From Candidatus Peribacteraceae bacterium (lineage in GTDB: Bacteria; Patescibacteriota; Gracilibacteria; Peribacterales; Peribacteraceae), in assembly GCA_018061945.1 (NCBI GenBank), contig JAGOTD010000001.1, forward strand, positions 1 through 64,000: a stretch of 64,000 nucleotides of DNA, in the 5' to 3' direction. How positions within the stretch are numbered: the first letter of the stretch is position 1; each line of letters starts with the position of its first letter. Below the pieces are notes generated by a model. That model had not been told where the DNA came from. It ran no database searches and saw only the letters and a list, made by a program, of their open reading frames with translations. Positions 17,386 through 26,856 of this stretch are shown piece by piece. The position numbers were made by a program, and so were the translations under genes.

Positions 17386-19263
17386 ATGCAATCACGCACA
17401 ACCGATGAGATCCGCAAGGCCTATCTGGATTTTTTTGCAACCAAAGGCCACGCAATTATTGCCGGAGCGTCGCTCGTGCCCGAAAACGACCCGACTGTGC
17501 TGTTTACAACCGCTGGCATGCACCCGCTAGTGCCGTATTTGATGGGCGAAGCGCATCCAGCCGGCAAGCGCCTGTGCGACGCACAGCTGTGTGTCCGTAC
17601 GCAGGATATCGATGAAGTGGGCGACAATACGCATTTAACCTGCTTTGAAATGATGGGAAACTGGAGCCTTGGCGATTACTTTAAGAAAGATGCGATAGAA
17701 ATGAGCTTTGAGTTCCTCACGAAGATACTAGGGATTCCACTCGAGAAATTCGCCGTCACGTGTTTTGAAGGCGACAGCGACGCACCGCGCGATGATGAAT
17801 CAGCGGAGATCTGGAAGAGTCTTGGAGTGCCAGCAGAGCGCATTGGCTACTTACCAAAAGCCAAAAACTGGTGGGGACCAGCCGGCAAAACCGGCCCCTG
17901 CGGCCCCGATACCGAAATGTTCTACTGGGTGGGGCCAAGCGACTTGCCGCCACCCGGCAGTAATCCGGCAACGGATGATCCAAATTGGATGGAAATCTGG
18001 AACGACGTATTCATGCAATACAACAAGAAGGAAGACGCGACGTTTGAGCCACTTGTACAACAGAACGTGGATACCGGTATGGGACTCGAGCGCGTGGCTG
18101 CTGTGCTACAGAAGGTATCGAATGTGTATGAAACTGATTCGCTCCAGAAAATACTCAGCAAGGTACTGGCTCTGCGAAAGTCGACCGCTGCTTTGACGGA
18201 TTCCGAGAATAAAGCGGCAAGAATTATTACCGATCACCTCAAGGCTGCTACGTTTATGATTGCCGATGGCGTGAAACCTTCGAATGTCGATCAAGGCTAT
18301 GTGCTACGCAGATTAATTCGTCGAGCAATCCGTTCTGCTCGTCAATTAGGGCTAAACGCTGAACAAGGATTGTGTTCATTTGTGAGCAGCGAAGTGGTGG
18401 CAACTTACGCAAGTGCCTACCCAAAGCTTCGTCAGAAAGAAGATGACATTCGCTCAGTTCTCGACGGTGAAGAACAGCAGTTTTCCAAGGCACTGCACGA
18501 AGGCCAGAAACAGTTCGATAAACTCACGGAGCCCTTACAGAAGGGCCAAACCATCGATGGCCAATCGGTCTTTCACTTGTACGATACCTACGGCTTTCCA
18601 GTAGAGCTGACGAAAGAAATGGCAACCGAAAAGGGCCTGCTGATTGATGAAGCCGGATTTACCCAAGCCTTTGAAGCACATCAGAAACTCTCGCGCGCCG
18701 GAGCAGAAAAACGTTTTGCAGGAGGGCTCGCCGACACATCGGACGAGACGACAAAATTGCATACGGCCACTCACCTTCTCAACCAAGCGCTGCGCACAGT
18801 GCTGGGCGATCACGTCTATCAGAAGGGATCGAATATTACCGCCGAGCGCCTGCGTTTCGATTTCTCGCATCCCGATAAAATGACTCCCGAGCAGATCAAG
18901 AAGGCCGAAGACTTAGTGAATGAAGCGATCAAAGCCGATGCGCCTATCAGTTATAGCGTGATGACCGTCGACGAAGCCAAGGCGCAAGGCGCCATTGGCG
19001 TGTTTGGGGATAAATATGGTGAGAAAGTGAAGGTCTATACTATGAGTTCCTCTTCGACCCGTCCGGCTGCATCCGGGCAAGCAGGCTCAGGAGGACAAGT
19101 CTTTAGCAAAGAAATCTGTGGCGGGCCACATGTAGCACGTACCGGCATGCTCGGCAGTTTCAAAATTCAGAAAGAAGAAAGCTCGTCTTCTGGCGTGCGT
19201 AGAATCAAGGCGATTGTGTCTGGCGGACCGGTGGAGGTGGAGGTGGCGGGGGAAAGCGCATGA
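17386..19263 (+). CDS. alaS: Alanyl-tRNA synthetase, short form without the C-terminal domain
   Basis: 625 residues against about 870 in E. coli. The class II catalytic core (1-240) has TTAGMHPLVPYL, FEMMGNWSLGDYF, GPCGPDTEMFY and the motif 3-like GMGLERVAAV. A helical tRNA-binding domain follows. The editing domain holds HTATH (His459, His463) and CGGPHV (Cys578), the zinc site that clears mischarged Ser-tRNA and Gly-tRNA. The protein stops right after editing, so the oligomerising C-Ala/DHHA1 domain is missing. Within the editing domain a Ser/Gly/Ala-rich insert (about residues 552-571) sits just before the cysteine site; its DNA resembles a dispersed repeat word. No T-box is seen upstream. 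Confidence 0.95.
   Translation: MQSRTTDEIRKAYLDFFATKGHAIIAGASLVPENDPTVLFTTAGMHPLVPYLMGEAHPAGKRLCDAQLCVRTQDIDEVGDNTHLTCFEMMGNWSLGDYFKKDAIEMSFEFLTKILGIPLEKFAVTCFEGDSDAPRDDESAEIWKSLGVPAERIGYLPKAKNWWGPAGKTGPCGPDTEMFYWVGPSDLPPPGSNPATDDPNWMEIWNDVFMQYNKKEDATFEPLVQQNVDTGMGLERVAAVLQKVSNVYETDSLQKILSKVLALRKSTAALTDSENKAARIITDHLKAATFMIADGVKPSNVDQGYVLRRLIRRAIRSARQLGLNAEQGLCSFVSSEVVATYASAYPKLRQKEDDIRSVLDGEEQQFSKALHEGQKQFDKLTEPLQKGQTIDGQSVFHLYDTYGFPVELTKEMATEKGLLIDEAGFTQAFEAHQKLSRAGAEKRFAGGLADTSDETTKLHTATHLLNQALRTVLGDHVYQKGSNITAERLRFDFSHPDKMTPEQIKKAEDLVNEAIKADAPISYSVMTVDEAKAQGAIGVFGDKYGEKVKVYTMSSSSTRPAASGQAGSGGQVFSKEICGGPHVARTGMLGSFKIQKEESSSSGVRRIKAIVSGGPVEVEVAGESA
19042..19095 (+). repeat. In-frame repeat-like insert in alaS
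   Basis: The DNA reads CTTCGACCCGTCCGGCTGCA, then CCGGGCAAGCAGGCTCAGGA. It is like the dispersed CTTCGA...GGCAAGC..CTCAGG words at 23538 and elsewhere. It encodes a low-complexity run of Ser, Ala and Gly that normal AlaRS proteins lack. Confidence 0.45.
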
Positions 19264-19416
19264 GCAGTACCATGGACACAATGCGCATGCTACGGATTCT
19301 TCCTCATGAAATAACCACGATGCCATCATAAATATTTCCCCGTCCCGACGACCTCGCTTGCGCCCATCAAACTGATTCTGAATTTGTTTCCTATTATCAA
19401 ACCAAGATCTCTTCAG

Positions 19417-19422
19417 TAGAAT
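19417..19422 (+). promoter_or_regulatory. -10 box TAGAAT for a leaderless gene
   Basis: The box ends 8 bases before the GTG start at 19431. The 150 bases between alaS and this box hold no other feature. Confidence 0.5.
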
Positions 19423-19430
19423 GCTACTCC

Positions 19431-20603
19431 GTGAGACATCGCTTTCTTATTATCGCGTGTAGTATAGGAATAATTGCCGGTGCGCAGAGTACTTTTGCCA
19501 TGCAGGAGCAGGTTCTTTCGCTGCAGAAAGGCGAGGTAAATGCGACGTGGAATGCGTACAATAACCTGCAAGTAGAAGTGCAGGATGATGGTGTATATAT
19601 TGCAGCCAAAGAAACCGGCGTGTTTCTGGCGGACGTTGCAATAAAGCAGTCGGCGCAGACTGCGGTTATTACAACAAGTTCCGATACAAACCAAACACTC
19701 ATGTTTGTATGGGTGCATGGATCGGTGGAAACCGGACAGTGGTATCGTGTAAAACTGTCGGTGCCTGCCGGCAAGCAGGTAACGTCGTCGGTTGCGCTAC
19801 ACATGCACAAACAATGGACCAATGAGGCAACATTGATTGGCATCGAAGCGCCGGCCGGCAGTTCGTTGACACTCCATTCCATAAGCCTTGTGCACGCCTC
19901 GCTGCTGGAACAACTCTACGAAAGTGTTCTGTCTTTTTGGACATTCGATGCCTATCAGCCTTACAGCATCAACTTCGGCTGGGGGCCGCAGGTAGCTGTA
20001 ACGGAGCCCGAGCGACTAACCATGTTCAACTCGCTGCCGCCGCGCGCACTGTCGGGTACATTGATTATCTATCAACTCGTCCTTGCGGCAATGGCGCTGC
20101 TGCTGATTATCGGATTCGTTCGTTTGACCCGTTGGACGCGACCGCGCTTTCTGGTAAGCGGTATGCTCGGTATTCTGTGCGTGGCCTGGCTCGGTATGGA
20201 TATCCGTATGGGCAGCGAATTTTTGTCGTGGATACACAAAGACTCAACGCAGTATATTTTTGCGCCAGTGCAGACGCGCACCTTCCGCGACCGGAATCGG
20301 TTCTACGACTTTGCGGCATTTGCGACTCCGCTTGTTGCCGATCGCAAGCACTATGTATTTTTTGCCGAAGTGCCGTGGCCGTATCTTGGCAATATCGGCT
20401 ACCTTACGTATCCGGCCCTGCCATCGGACAAGATTGACCGCGATGATACATGGGTCGTGTACCGCCGCAGTGATATAAAACAGAATGAAGCAGGTGAGCT
20501 GGTTTCCAACGGAGAAATTGTTTCTGCCCCGGGCAAGATTCTTGGCCGCTTCGATGATTCATCGTTCGTCTTCCGCCTGTATTCTCCGCCGCCTGCTCTA
20601 TGA
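19431..20603 (+). CDS. Membrane protein with an outer beta domain, function unknown
   Basis: 390 residues beginning at GTG. There is a signal peptide (to about residue 24), then a beta-rich domain of about 150 residues that looks like a carbohydrate-binding or jelly-roll fold. Two membrane segments lie near residues 205-226 and 238-256, and an outside C-terminal part has little else to recognise. The stop overlaps the next start by four bases (ATGA), so the two are translated together and probably work together in glycan or lipid-sugar metabolism. I do not recognise the family. Confidence 0.7.
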   Translation: MRHRFLIIACSIGIIAGAQSTFAMQEQVLSLQKGEVNATWNAYNNLQVEVQDDGVYIAAKETGVFLADVAIKQSAQTAVITTSSDTNQTLMFVWVHGSVETGQWYRVKLSVPAGKQVTSSVALHMHKQWTNEATLIGIEAPAGSSLTLHSISLVHASLLEQLYESVLSFWTFDAYQPYSINFGWGPQVAVTEPERLTMFNSLPPRALSGTLIIYQLVLAAMALLLIIGFVRLTRWTRPRFLVSGMLGILCVAWLGMDIRMGSEFLSWIHKDSTQYIFAPVQTRTFRDRNRFYDFAAFATPLVADRKHYVFFAEVPWPYLGNIGYLTYPALPSDKIDRDDTWVVYRRSDIKQNEAGELVSNGEIVSAPGKILGRFDDSSFVFRLYSPPPAL

Positions 20604-22033
20604 TGAATCTTCTTTTGCTGTGCATCGGCCTGTTACTGCCTGCCGCTTCGGGCTGGCTGGCACTCCGGCTGTGCGAAGGCAGATATCCGGTATTACACCA
20701 CATCGAGCGACTCCTGTGGGCAGTCATACTCGGCCCGACTTTGTGGATGCTTGTTGTCAGAATGGTGGCTTGGGCGGGCTGGATCTCTCTTACCTTCAAC
20801 GGATTTTTCGTGACGTGGCTTATTTTGACTGCTGTGCTCGCCGCTATCGCGTGGCGCTTGGGTCTACTCACTGAGCAACACGGCCCTGCCGTGCCACTCG
20901 CTCCCACACATCATCCATCAAAAAAACAGTGGATTGTGTTGGGGATTTTGCTGGCATGGACAGTGGTAAAACTGGGGGCAGGTGCGTTCGATCTGGTATC
21001 GGTTCCCACCTATTGGGATGATTCATTTAACAACTGGAACATGCGCGCAAAGGTATTTTTTCTGACAGGAGATATTACTCCGAACCTACAAGGAGAAACA
21101 CTTCAACTGAGTAGCACAGGCGGCATCAGTTCGTATCCCCCAACGGTTGCACTCATAAAAACATGGCTCGTCACCTTTAAGGGGACATGGGATGACTCAC
21201 TCGTCAACAGCGTTCACTTTGTCTGGTTTCTGCTGCTGATTGGCGCGTTCTTTTTTACACTACGACGTTTTACCGGACTCTTTGTGAGCTTACTTGGCGT
21301 GTACCTGCTTGTATCGATGCCACTCGTACTCTTGCATGGCACCAACCCCTACGCCGATATTTTTGTCGCCATGCATTTACTGGTGACTGTTGCCTGTTTG
21401 CTGCAGGCTGCACGATGCGATGATTACCTTACACTGCGACGATGGTTGTTATTGTTTGCCTTCTGCGCTGCGCTGCTGACATTTACGAAGAACGAAGGCA
21501 CCGCACTCTACCTTCCTCTCTGCATAATCGCTGCTCTATGGGTTGTGTGGCGTACTTTCGCTCAGCGTATTCTGAGCCTACGACAGATAATAATGCTGCT
21601 GTGGCCCGCAGTCGTTTTGTTTGTGTGTGTTGCCGGTCCGTGGTTTGCGTACAAAATGATCAATAACTTGTCGTTTGGAAACGGCAAATATTTATCATCT
21701 CTGAATATCAGCTTTCACGCCGATGCGCTAAATGCCATTCTTTTTCAACTCATGCAGGAAGCGAATTTCCTCCTGCTGCCGCTCGTACTACTTCTGACCT
21801 GTATTATGGGTTGGCGTAAAATTCTTGCTTTGCCGTACAGCATTCTTGCGCTTGTCGGCATAATTGCTGCAGGCGCACAAATCGGCATCTTCATCTTTAC
21901 CGGACTTGCAACCGAAGCCGTCTTACAAACAGGTTTGGCGCGCGGCATGGTACAGGTTGCCCCGCTTCTGTTGATGCTGGTTATTTTGGTGTGGGATAAT
22001 CTCTGGAAAGACGTGAGGACGAGCGATGAATAA
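20600..22033 (+). CDS. GT-C-type glycosyltransferase-like membrane protein
   Basis: 477 residues with about eleven membrane segments. After the third or fourth helix is a large loop with YWDDSFNNWNMRAKVFF. The paired aspartates resemble the D-D/E motif of GT-C enzymes such as ArnT and PMT, which use lipid-phosphate sugars outside the membrane. A TKNEG turn lies later. No closer family can be named with confidence. It overlaps the previous gene by four bases and shares its promoter. Together with the ligase at 567 and uppP at 43294 it suggests surface glycan synthesis. Confidence 0.7.
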   Translation: MMNLLLLCIGLLLPAASGWLALRLCEGRYPVLHHIERLLWAVILGPTLWMLVVRMVAWAGWISLTFNGFFVTWLILTAVLAAIAWRLGLLTEQHGPAVPLAPTHHPSKKQWIVLGILLAWTVVKLGAGAFDLVSVPTYWDDSFNNWNMRAKVFFLTGDITPNLQGETLQLSSTGGISSYPPTVALIKTWLVTFKGTWDDSLVNSVHFVWFLLLIGAFFFTLRRFTGLFVSLLGVYLLVSMPLVLLHGTNPYADIFVAMHLLVTVACLLQAARCDDYLTLRRWLLLFAFCAALLTFTKNEGTALYLPLCIIAALWVVWRTFAQRILSLRQIIMLLWPAVVLFVCVAGPWFAYKMINNLSFGNGKYLSSLNISFHADALNAILFQLMQEANFLLLPLVLLLTCIMGWRKILALPYSILALVGIIAAGAQIGIFIFTGLATEAVLQTGLARGMVQVAPLLLMLVILVWDNLWKDVRTSDE

Positions 22034-22119
22034 GAGCCGCGCAGTTCTTTGGATTATTATCCAATAGTAAAAGAACGTAGAACTGAGAACGTAGAACGGT
22101 AGGATGCTGATTTTTTCTT
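22034..22119. repeat. Short GAACGTAGAAC word repeat
   Basis: The space between convergent genes has two copies of GAACGTAGAAC (about 22071-22099) and a small palindrome TTGGATTATTATCCAA. It may mark the transcript ends. Confidence 0.5.
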
Positions 22120-22776
22120 CTATCGCTGCACATTCTTATTTCGCAGCGTCCATACCGTCAGGTACGTAAGCAGCAGGAACACGCCAAACAACACCGACAC
22201 ACCAATAGTCTGCGGCTCGATGATACGACTGGCGATATCCATAGACAGTGACGGAAGATTGATGAGAAGATCCCAGCTGTTCCAGCGCAGAAAACGACCG
22301 ACGTAAATCCCGAAGCCGCTGAGCAGCTGGACACACACAACCAACACCCAACCCGTGAAAGCTCCGCGTGTCTGCTGGACTAATTTCTGCAGGTGATGCA
22401 GCGACAAAAAACCAAGCAGCAAACCGTTCCACGCACATGAACCGATTAGTACCAAATCGAACCACAGCGGAATATTGGATCGTTCGCGCAGGTGAATGAA
22501 ATCGGTTAAGATGTACGGAGCGTTCGGATAAAACACGAGCCAGACCGCCGCAAGAATGATGAGGGCAACGCGATGCGCCCGCCGCTTCACCGCTTCCACA
22601 ATGAGCAGGGAAAGGCAGAAAGGGATCCACGCCAAACAGAGATTCCAGAGCAAAAAGCCAAATGTCACCCAGCCGGTATAGATGATACGCGTGAAAATGA
22701 GCGTGCAGCAAAATAGTGTGAGCGCTGCAAGCGAAAGCACTATGCCGGCATCTCGAGAGCGAAGAAGGCGTTTCAT
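22120..22776 (-). CDS. DUF1361-family membrane protein
   Basis: 218 residues with about seven membrane segments. The family pattern (PF07099) is visible: WNLCLAWIPFCLSL, LVFYPNAPYILTDFIHL and GFGIYVGRFLRWNSWD. The function of the family is unknown. The start is placed at 22776 because a TATCAT box lies six bases upstream. A longer version from 22821 would overlap the DedA gene and start before that box. It lies just downstream of the DedA gene on the same strand. Confidence 0.85.
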   Translation of the reverse strand: MKRLLRSRDAGIVLSLAALTLFCCTLIFTRIIYTGWVTFGFLLWNLCLAWIPFCLSLLIVEAVKRRAHRVALIILAAVWLVFYPNAPYILTDFIHLRERSNIPLWFDLVLIGSCAWNGLLLGFLSLHHLQKLVQQTRGAFTGWVLVVCVQLLSGFGIYVGRFLRWNSWDLLINLPSLSMDIASRIIEPQTIGVSVLFGVFLLLTYLTVWTLRNKNVQR

Positions 22777-22782
22777 ACAGGA

Positions 22783-22788
22783 ATGATA
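22783..22788 (-). promoter_or_regulatory. -10 box TATCAT, leaderless start
   Basis: TGTATCAT on the minus strand ends six bases before the ATG at 22776, and it lies at the boundary with the DedA gene. Confidence 0.55.
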
Positions 22789-22798
22789 CAGAGAAAAA

Positions 22799-23449
22799 TT
22801 ATGATTTTTTACGTGTGACATGCTTCATCCATCGCCACAGAGTCGGCAGGATTGTCGCGCAGATAATTGCAAGAATGACGAGACTGAAATTCTGCTCTAC
22901 CCAGGGGATAGTACCAAAGAAAAATCCACCAAACAGAAACAGGCTGACCCAGATAAAACTTCCCATGAGATTGTACATCAGGAAAGTTGTGTATTCCATT
23001 CTGCTGACACCCGCTACAAACGGCGCGAATGTCCGCATGATGGGGATAAAGCGTGCAAAGATGATGGTTCTGGCCCCATTTTTTTCGTAGAACTCATGCG
23101 CATTTTCCAGGTGCTTATGATTAAGAAACCACGCGTTTGAGCGATAGACTTTGCGCCCCACATACGACCCGATCCAGTAGTTAGTTGTATCGCCCAGAAA
23201 GCCGGCAAATGCAAACAGAAAAAACAAGATACCCACCTGTAAATTTCCTTTGGCGGCAAAGGTGCCGGCAGCAAACAACAATGAATCGCCGGGTAGAAAC
23301 GGCGTGATGACCAGACCTGTTTCGCAGAATATAATGAGAAACAGAAGCACATAGGTCATTGTTCCGTACTGATCGATAATCACGCCCAAATGCGTGTCCA
23401 GATGCACAAAAACATCGATGAGAGTGTGCAGTAAGTCCATGAAATCCAA
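22799..23449 (-). CDS. DedA-family (SNARE-associated / VTT) membrane protein
   Basis: 216 residues with four to five membrane segments. The DedA hallmarks are clear: FLPGDSLLFAAG, FLGDTTNYWIGSYVG and ARFIPIMRTFAPFVAG. DedA proteins move lipids, such as undecaprenyl phosphate or phosphatidylethanolamine, across the membrane and support envelope stability. Recycling of the lipid carrier would fit with UppP at 43294. The first ATG is used; a second M at residue 4 is also possible. Confidence 0.92.
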   Translation of the reverse strand: MDFMDLLHTLIDVFVHLDTHLGVIIDQYGTMTYVLLFLIIFCETGLVITPFLPGDSLLFAAGTFAAKGNLQVGILFFLFAFAGFLGDTTNYWIGSYVGRKVYRSNAWFLNHKHLENAHEFYEKNGARTIIFARFIPIMRTFAPFVAGVSRMEYTTFLMYNLMGSFIWVSLFLFGGFFFGTIPWVEQNFSLVILAIICATILPTLWRWMKHVTRKKS

Positions 23450-23464
23450 AACGAATGAAATGAA

Positions 23465-23715
23465 AGTTTAGAGTACTGGAAGACACAGCAAGAGCCAAGT
23501 ATCGAGAGGCCAATTCCCAAAATGTTTCATGTATTTGCAGCCGGGACCCTTCGAGGTGCTCAGGGCAAGCGCAGCGTTCCGGGGCTCGATGATGGATGGA
23601 TTGATGACCGCGGCCAGTCCTTCGACCAACCCAGGATAAAAAAAGCCGCTCCCGAGAGATTTTTTTGTAATACAAAAATCCCAAGCCCAAAGTCCCAATC
23701 CCCAATCCCTTCTCT
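23465..23715. repeat. Intergenic repeats downstream of atpG
   Basis: It holds a dispersed CCCTTCGAGGTGCTCAGGGC word with AGCGCAGCG (about 23547-23577). Closer to atpG (about 23678-23712) lies a run of CCCAAGCCCAAAGTCCC and CCCAATCCCCAATCCC. No gene. The run would be at the 3' end of the ATP synthase transcript. Confidence 0.6.
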
Positions 23716-24645
23716 CTACCCAATCGCCGCCGTCGCCGCGGACAACTCACTCAATTCTGTTGTGGTATTGGCCTGACGGGTTTGATTGTAAGTGAGCGTT
23801 AAGTCATCGAGAATATCGGATGCGTTGTCGGTTGCGTTACGCATGGCCACCATACGCGCCGAATGTTCGGCGGCTCCGGCTTCGAGCACAGCCTGATACA
23901 GCTGCACTTCGGTGAGCTGCGGCATAATGGAGTCGAGCACTTCTACAACCGACGGCTCGAACTTGAATTCATCGGCATGGTCAAAAGATGACGAGCTGGT
24001 GCGCTTCTTCTTAGGCCTACGTCGCAGTCCAAATTCTTCCGCCATGGCTTGCACCTCACTCTGCGAAAATGGAAGCAGCACTTTCACTTCCGGCTCCTGC
24101 ACGAGTGCCGACACGAAATCCGGATACAAGACAATAACGTGATCGTAGCTGCCGGCCTTGAAGCTTTCGGTTAAGAGACGTGCAACCGGCAACGCATCGC
24201 GATACCGTGGATGGTTCGAGAAAGCCGGAAACGCCGCAATGATTTTTTGGCCTGTGCGAGCCAGATACTGCTGACCCTTGCGCCCGACGGCTATGTAATC
24301 GACAGTCTCGAATGTCTCGATTTTCTTCAGTTCCTGAAGATACAAATTGAGCGCACGAAATAGTTGCGTGTTCAAACTTCCGCACAGACCGCGATCGGTG
24401 GAGATAAGAACAATGAGCACATTTTGAAGCGGCCTTTCCTGCAGATACGGATGGGCGCCGGGATTGGCCTGCGCAATGTGCTGCAAAATATCCCACGCCG
24501 CCTGTGCGTACTGGCGCAGCATGTGAGCGCTATTGATAGCCTTGCGCATCTTGGACGCAGAGACCAACTCCATCGCTTTTGTCACCTGACGGGTCGACGT
24601 AATGCCTTTGATTTTGCGACGAATGTCTCTGAGGCTTCTTGCCAT
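23716..24645 (-). CDS. atpG: ATP synthase F1 subunit gamma
   Basis: 309 residues. The N-terminal helix has RRKIKGITSTRQVTKAMELV and the C-terminal helix has ATDNASDILDDLTLTYNQTR. These form the coiled coil that turns inside the alpha3beta3 ring. The middle Rossmann-like part has STDRGLCGSLN. Residues about 205-235 hold a basic and serine-rich insert (RRRPKKKRTSSSS) not usual in gamma, likely a surface loop. It is the last gene of the atp cluster. The start ATG is preceded by a pyrimidine-rich leader. Confidence 0.96.
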   Translation of the reverse strand: MARSLRDIRRKIKGITSTRQVTKAMELVSASKMRKAINSAHMLRQYAQAAWDILQHIAQANPGAHPYLQERPLQNVLIVLISTDRGLCGSLNTQLFRALNLYLQELKKIETFETVDYIAVGRKGQQYLARTGQKIIAAFPAFSNHPRYRDALPVARLLTESFKAGSYDHVIVLYPDFVSALVQEPEVKVLLPFSQSEVQAMAEEFGLRRRPKKKRTSSSSFDHADEFKFEPSVVEVLDSIMPQLTEVQLYQAVLEAGAAEHSARMVAMRNATDNASDILDDLTLTYNQTRQANTTTELSELSAATAAIG

Positions 24646-24659
24646 GGGAGAACGGAATG

Positions 24660-24788
24660 AGAGGTAGGGATAATGGAGCTGAGGCGAAGTACGAGGTTCG
24701 AATTACGAATTACGATTTTAGATGTGACGGATTTGCGTAATTCGTACTTCGTGATTCGCAATTCGTCTTCGTGCAAGATAAAACATCA
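24660..24788. repeat. AATTACGA inverted repeat between atpA and atpG
   Basis: A left arm near 24690-24716 (GAATTACGAATTACGA) and a right arm near 24738-24770 (TAATTCGTACTTCGTGATTC) are inverted and degenerate. This is the same word as the long array at 34241. It sits within the operon, so it is transcribed. Confidence 0.7.
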
Positions 24789-26309
24789 TCAATGCTCGTT
24801 TTTCATAAATCCCTCTTTAAATGTTGGAATAATTCTCTTCAGCTTCTCATCAGCCTCTTGCGTGATTTCCATGTTGAGTGCTTCCATGACGTCGTAATTC
24901 TGCGTCTTCATAAATTTGAGGAATTCGTGCTGAAAATCTTTTACCCGCTCCATCGGAATATCATCGATATAGCCGTTGACCGCTGCAAATAGAATCGCCA
25001 CCTGCTCGGAAACCGGCATGGGGGAATACTGCAATTGCTTGAGAATTTCGGTGAGGCGTGCGCCACGGTCAAGTTGCTGCTTGGTAGCAGCGTCGAGATC
25101 GGAGCCAAACTGGGCAAAGACCGCCAGTTCGCGATACTGCGCCAGATCGAGACGCAATTTTCCGGCAACTTTCTTCGTCGATTTGCGCTGCGCGGCAGAT
25201 CCTACGCGTGACACCGATTGACCGACGTTGACCGCCGGACGGATTCCTTTATAGAAAAGATCTGATTCCAGAAAAATCTGACCATCGGTAATGGAGATGA
25301 CGTTGGTCGGAATGTACGCCGAAATATCGCCGGCTTGTGTTTCGATGATGGGTAGCGCCGTAAGCGAACCGCCGCCGAATTTTTCGTCCAAGCGTACGGC
25401 GCGTTCCAGCAAACGAGAGTGGAGATAAAACACATCACCCGGATACGCTTCGCGTCCAGGCGGACGACGCAACACGAGCGAGATCTGGCGATACGCCCAT
25501 GCGTGCTTGGAAAGGTCGTCGTAGACACAGAGAACATCTTTGCCTTGATCGACGAAGTATTCCCCCATCGCGGTACCGGCAAACGGGGCAATGTACGACA
25601 AAGCAGCCGATTCGGATGCACCGGCGGATACGACAATGGTGTAGTCCATGGCTCCGTGTTTTTTGAGTTCGGCAACTGTCTTCGCAACTTTGGATTCTTT
25701 CTGTCCGATGGCAACGTAAATACAAATGACCGGACGATCTGTTTTCTGGGTAAGTTTCTGATTGATGATGGTATCGATTGCCACAGCCGTCTTGCCCGTT
25801 TGACGGTCGCCAATGATCAGCTCGCGCTGGCCGCGACCGATGGGGATCATGGCATCGATGGCCATAATGCCGGTTTGCAGCGGCGTATTGACCGCCTGAC
25901 GTTCGATGACACCGGCCGCGATTTTCTCGACCGGATACATATGGGTTACCGGGATCGCAGGCCCGTCGTCTTTGGCTTCTCCGAGAGGCGAAACCACACG
26001 ACCAATGAGCGCCTGCCCAACAGGCACCGACAAAATCTGGCCCGTCGCTTTCACAATGTCGCCTGCTTTCACTTTCGTAAAATCGCCGAGGATGACGGCG
26101 CCAACCTGATGTGTTTCCAAGTTGAGTGCGCTGCCGATAATGCCATTACCAAAATCGATCATTTCGGAGGATCCGATCTGCGAAAGACCTTCGATCTTGG
26201 CGATGCCATCTCGTACTTCTACCACTGTTCCAATGTGCTCATGGCGCACCTGCTTCTTGTACGCATCGATACGTTCGCTGAGAGCAGCGATGATGGAAGA
26301 TTGTGACAT
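24789..26309 (-). CDS. atpA: ATP synthase F1 subunit alpha
   Basis: 506 residues, normal length. It has the P-loop [13 protein letters not shown], the family signature [17 protein letters not shown], and the usual beta-barrel N-terminal and helical C-terminal domains. Alpha is the non-catalytic partner of beta in the F1 head. It lies between atpH and atpG. The leader is pyrimidine-rich (CTCCCACCCGCCACCC before the ATG). Confidence 0.98.
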   Translation of the reverse strand: MSQSSIIAALSERIDAYKKQVRHEHIGTVVEVRDGIAKIEGLSQIGSSEMIDFGNGIIGSALNLETHQVGAVILGDFTKVKAGDIVKATGQILSVPVGQALIGRVVSPLGEAKDDGPAIPVTHMYPVEKIAAGVIERQAVNTPLQTGIMAIDAMIPIGRGQRELIIGDRQTGKTAVAIDTIINQKLTQKTDRPVICIYVAIGQKESKVAKTVAELKKHGAMDYTIVVSAGASESAALSYIAPFAGTAMGEYFVDQGKDVLCVYDDLSKHAWAYRQISLVLRRPPGREAYPGDVFYLHSRLLERAVRLDEKFGGGSLTALPIIETQAGDISAYIPTNVISITDGQIFLESDLFYKGIRPAVNVGQSVSRVGSAAQRKSTKKVAGKLRLDLAQYRELAVFAQFGSDLDAATKQQLDRGARLTEILKQLQYSPMPVSEQVAILFAAVNGYIDDIPMERVKDFQHEFLKFMKTQNYDVMEALNMEITQEADEKLKRIIPTFKEGFMKNEH

Positions 26310-26445
26310 GGGTGGCGGGTGGGAGAAATCCCAGAATCAGACAAGAAGTAAACGGGAAGCGATAAGTAGTAAGTGTAAAAAGAATTTCTCGTTTTGGTTG
26401 CTCAACGTACAATTCGTAATTCGTGATTCATAATTCGTAATTCGC
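26310..26445. repeat. AATTCGTA words between atpH and atpA
   Basis: About 26408-26445 has several degenerate AATTCGTAATTCGTGATTC copies directly at the atpH stop. It also has a GGGAAGCGATAAG word (about 26355-26368), like the element at 8505. Confidence 0.6.
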
Positions 26446-26856
26446 TTACGAAACAAGTGGCTGTAAAAAATACTCTGTCAGTGCATTAATATCGGACCGG
26501 ATACTGGTGTCGTACATTTCATCGCCAACGTGCAAAACGGCTCCGCCCAGAAGCGTTGGGTCCTTGGATTCACGCAGGTGCACTTTGCGTCCCAGTGCCT
26601 TTTCTATTTTCTTGTGCAGCCGTTCTTTCAGTTCGCCGCTATCGCCGCTTGGCGTAAACAGATGCGCGAACACCACCGAGTCTTGTTTTTCGAGCGCAGA
26701 AACAACGCGGCCTGGAAAATTCTTAAGATCGGATCTGCCTTTTTCCTCCAACATTTCAATTGCTTTGTTGCAGACATCGGCAAAATCTTTTTCCGGAATC
26801 GCTTTGGATAATTCCACAAGAGCCTGCGCGATGGCATCGGGATCAAAATTGCTCAT
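26446..26856 (-). CDS. atpH: ATP synthase F1 subunit delta, short form
   Basis: 136 residues against 170-180 in most bacteria. It keeps the C-terminal signature LRESKDPTLLGGAVLHVGDEMYDTSI-like region (in pieces: LLGGAVLHVG, YDTSIRSDI) that defines OSCP/delta. The N-terminal helical domain is reduced. Delta joins the top of F1 to the b-stalk. Its ATG overlaps the atpF stop (ATGA), so translation is coupled. Confidence 0.88.
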   Translation of the reverse strand: MSNFDPDAIAQALVELSKAIPEKDFADVCNKAIEMLEEKGRSDLKNFPGRVVSALEKQDSVVFAHLFTPSGDSGELKERLHKKIEKALGRKVHLRESKDPTLLGGAVLHVGDEMYDTSIRSDINALTEYFLQPLVS

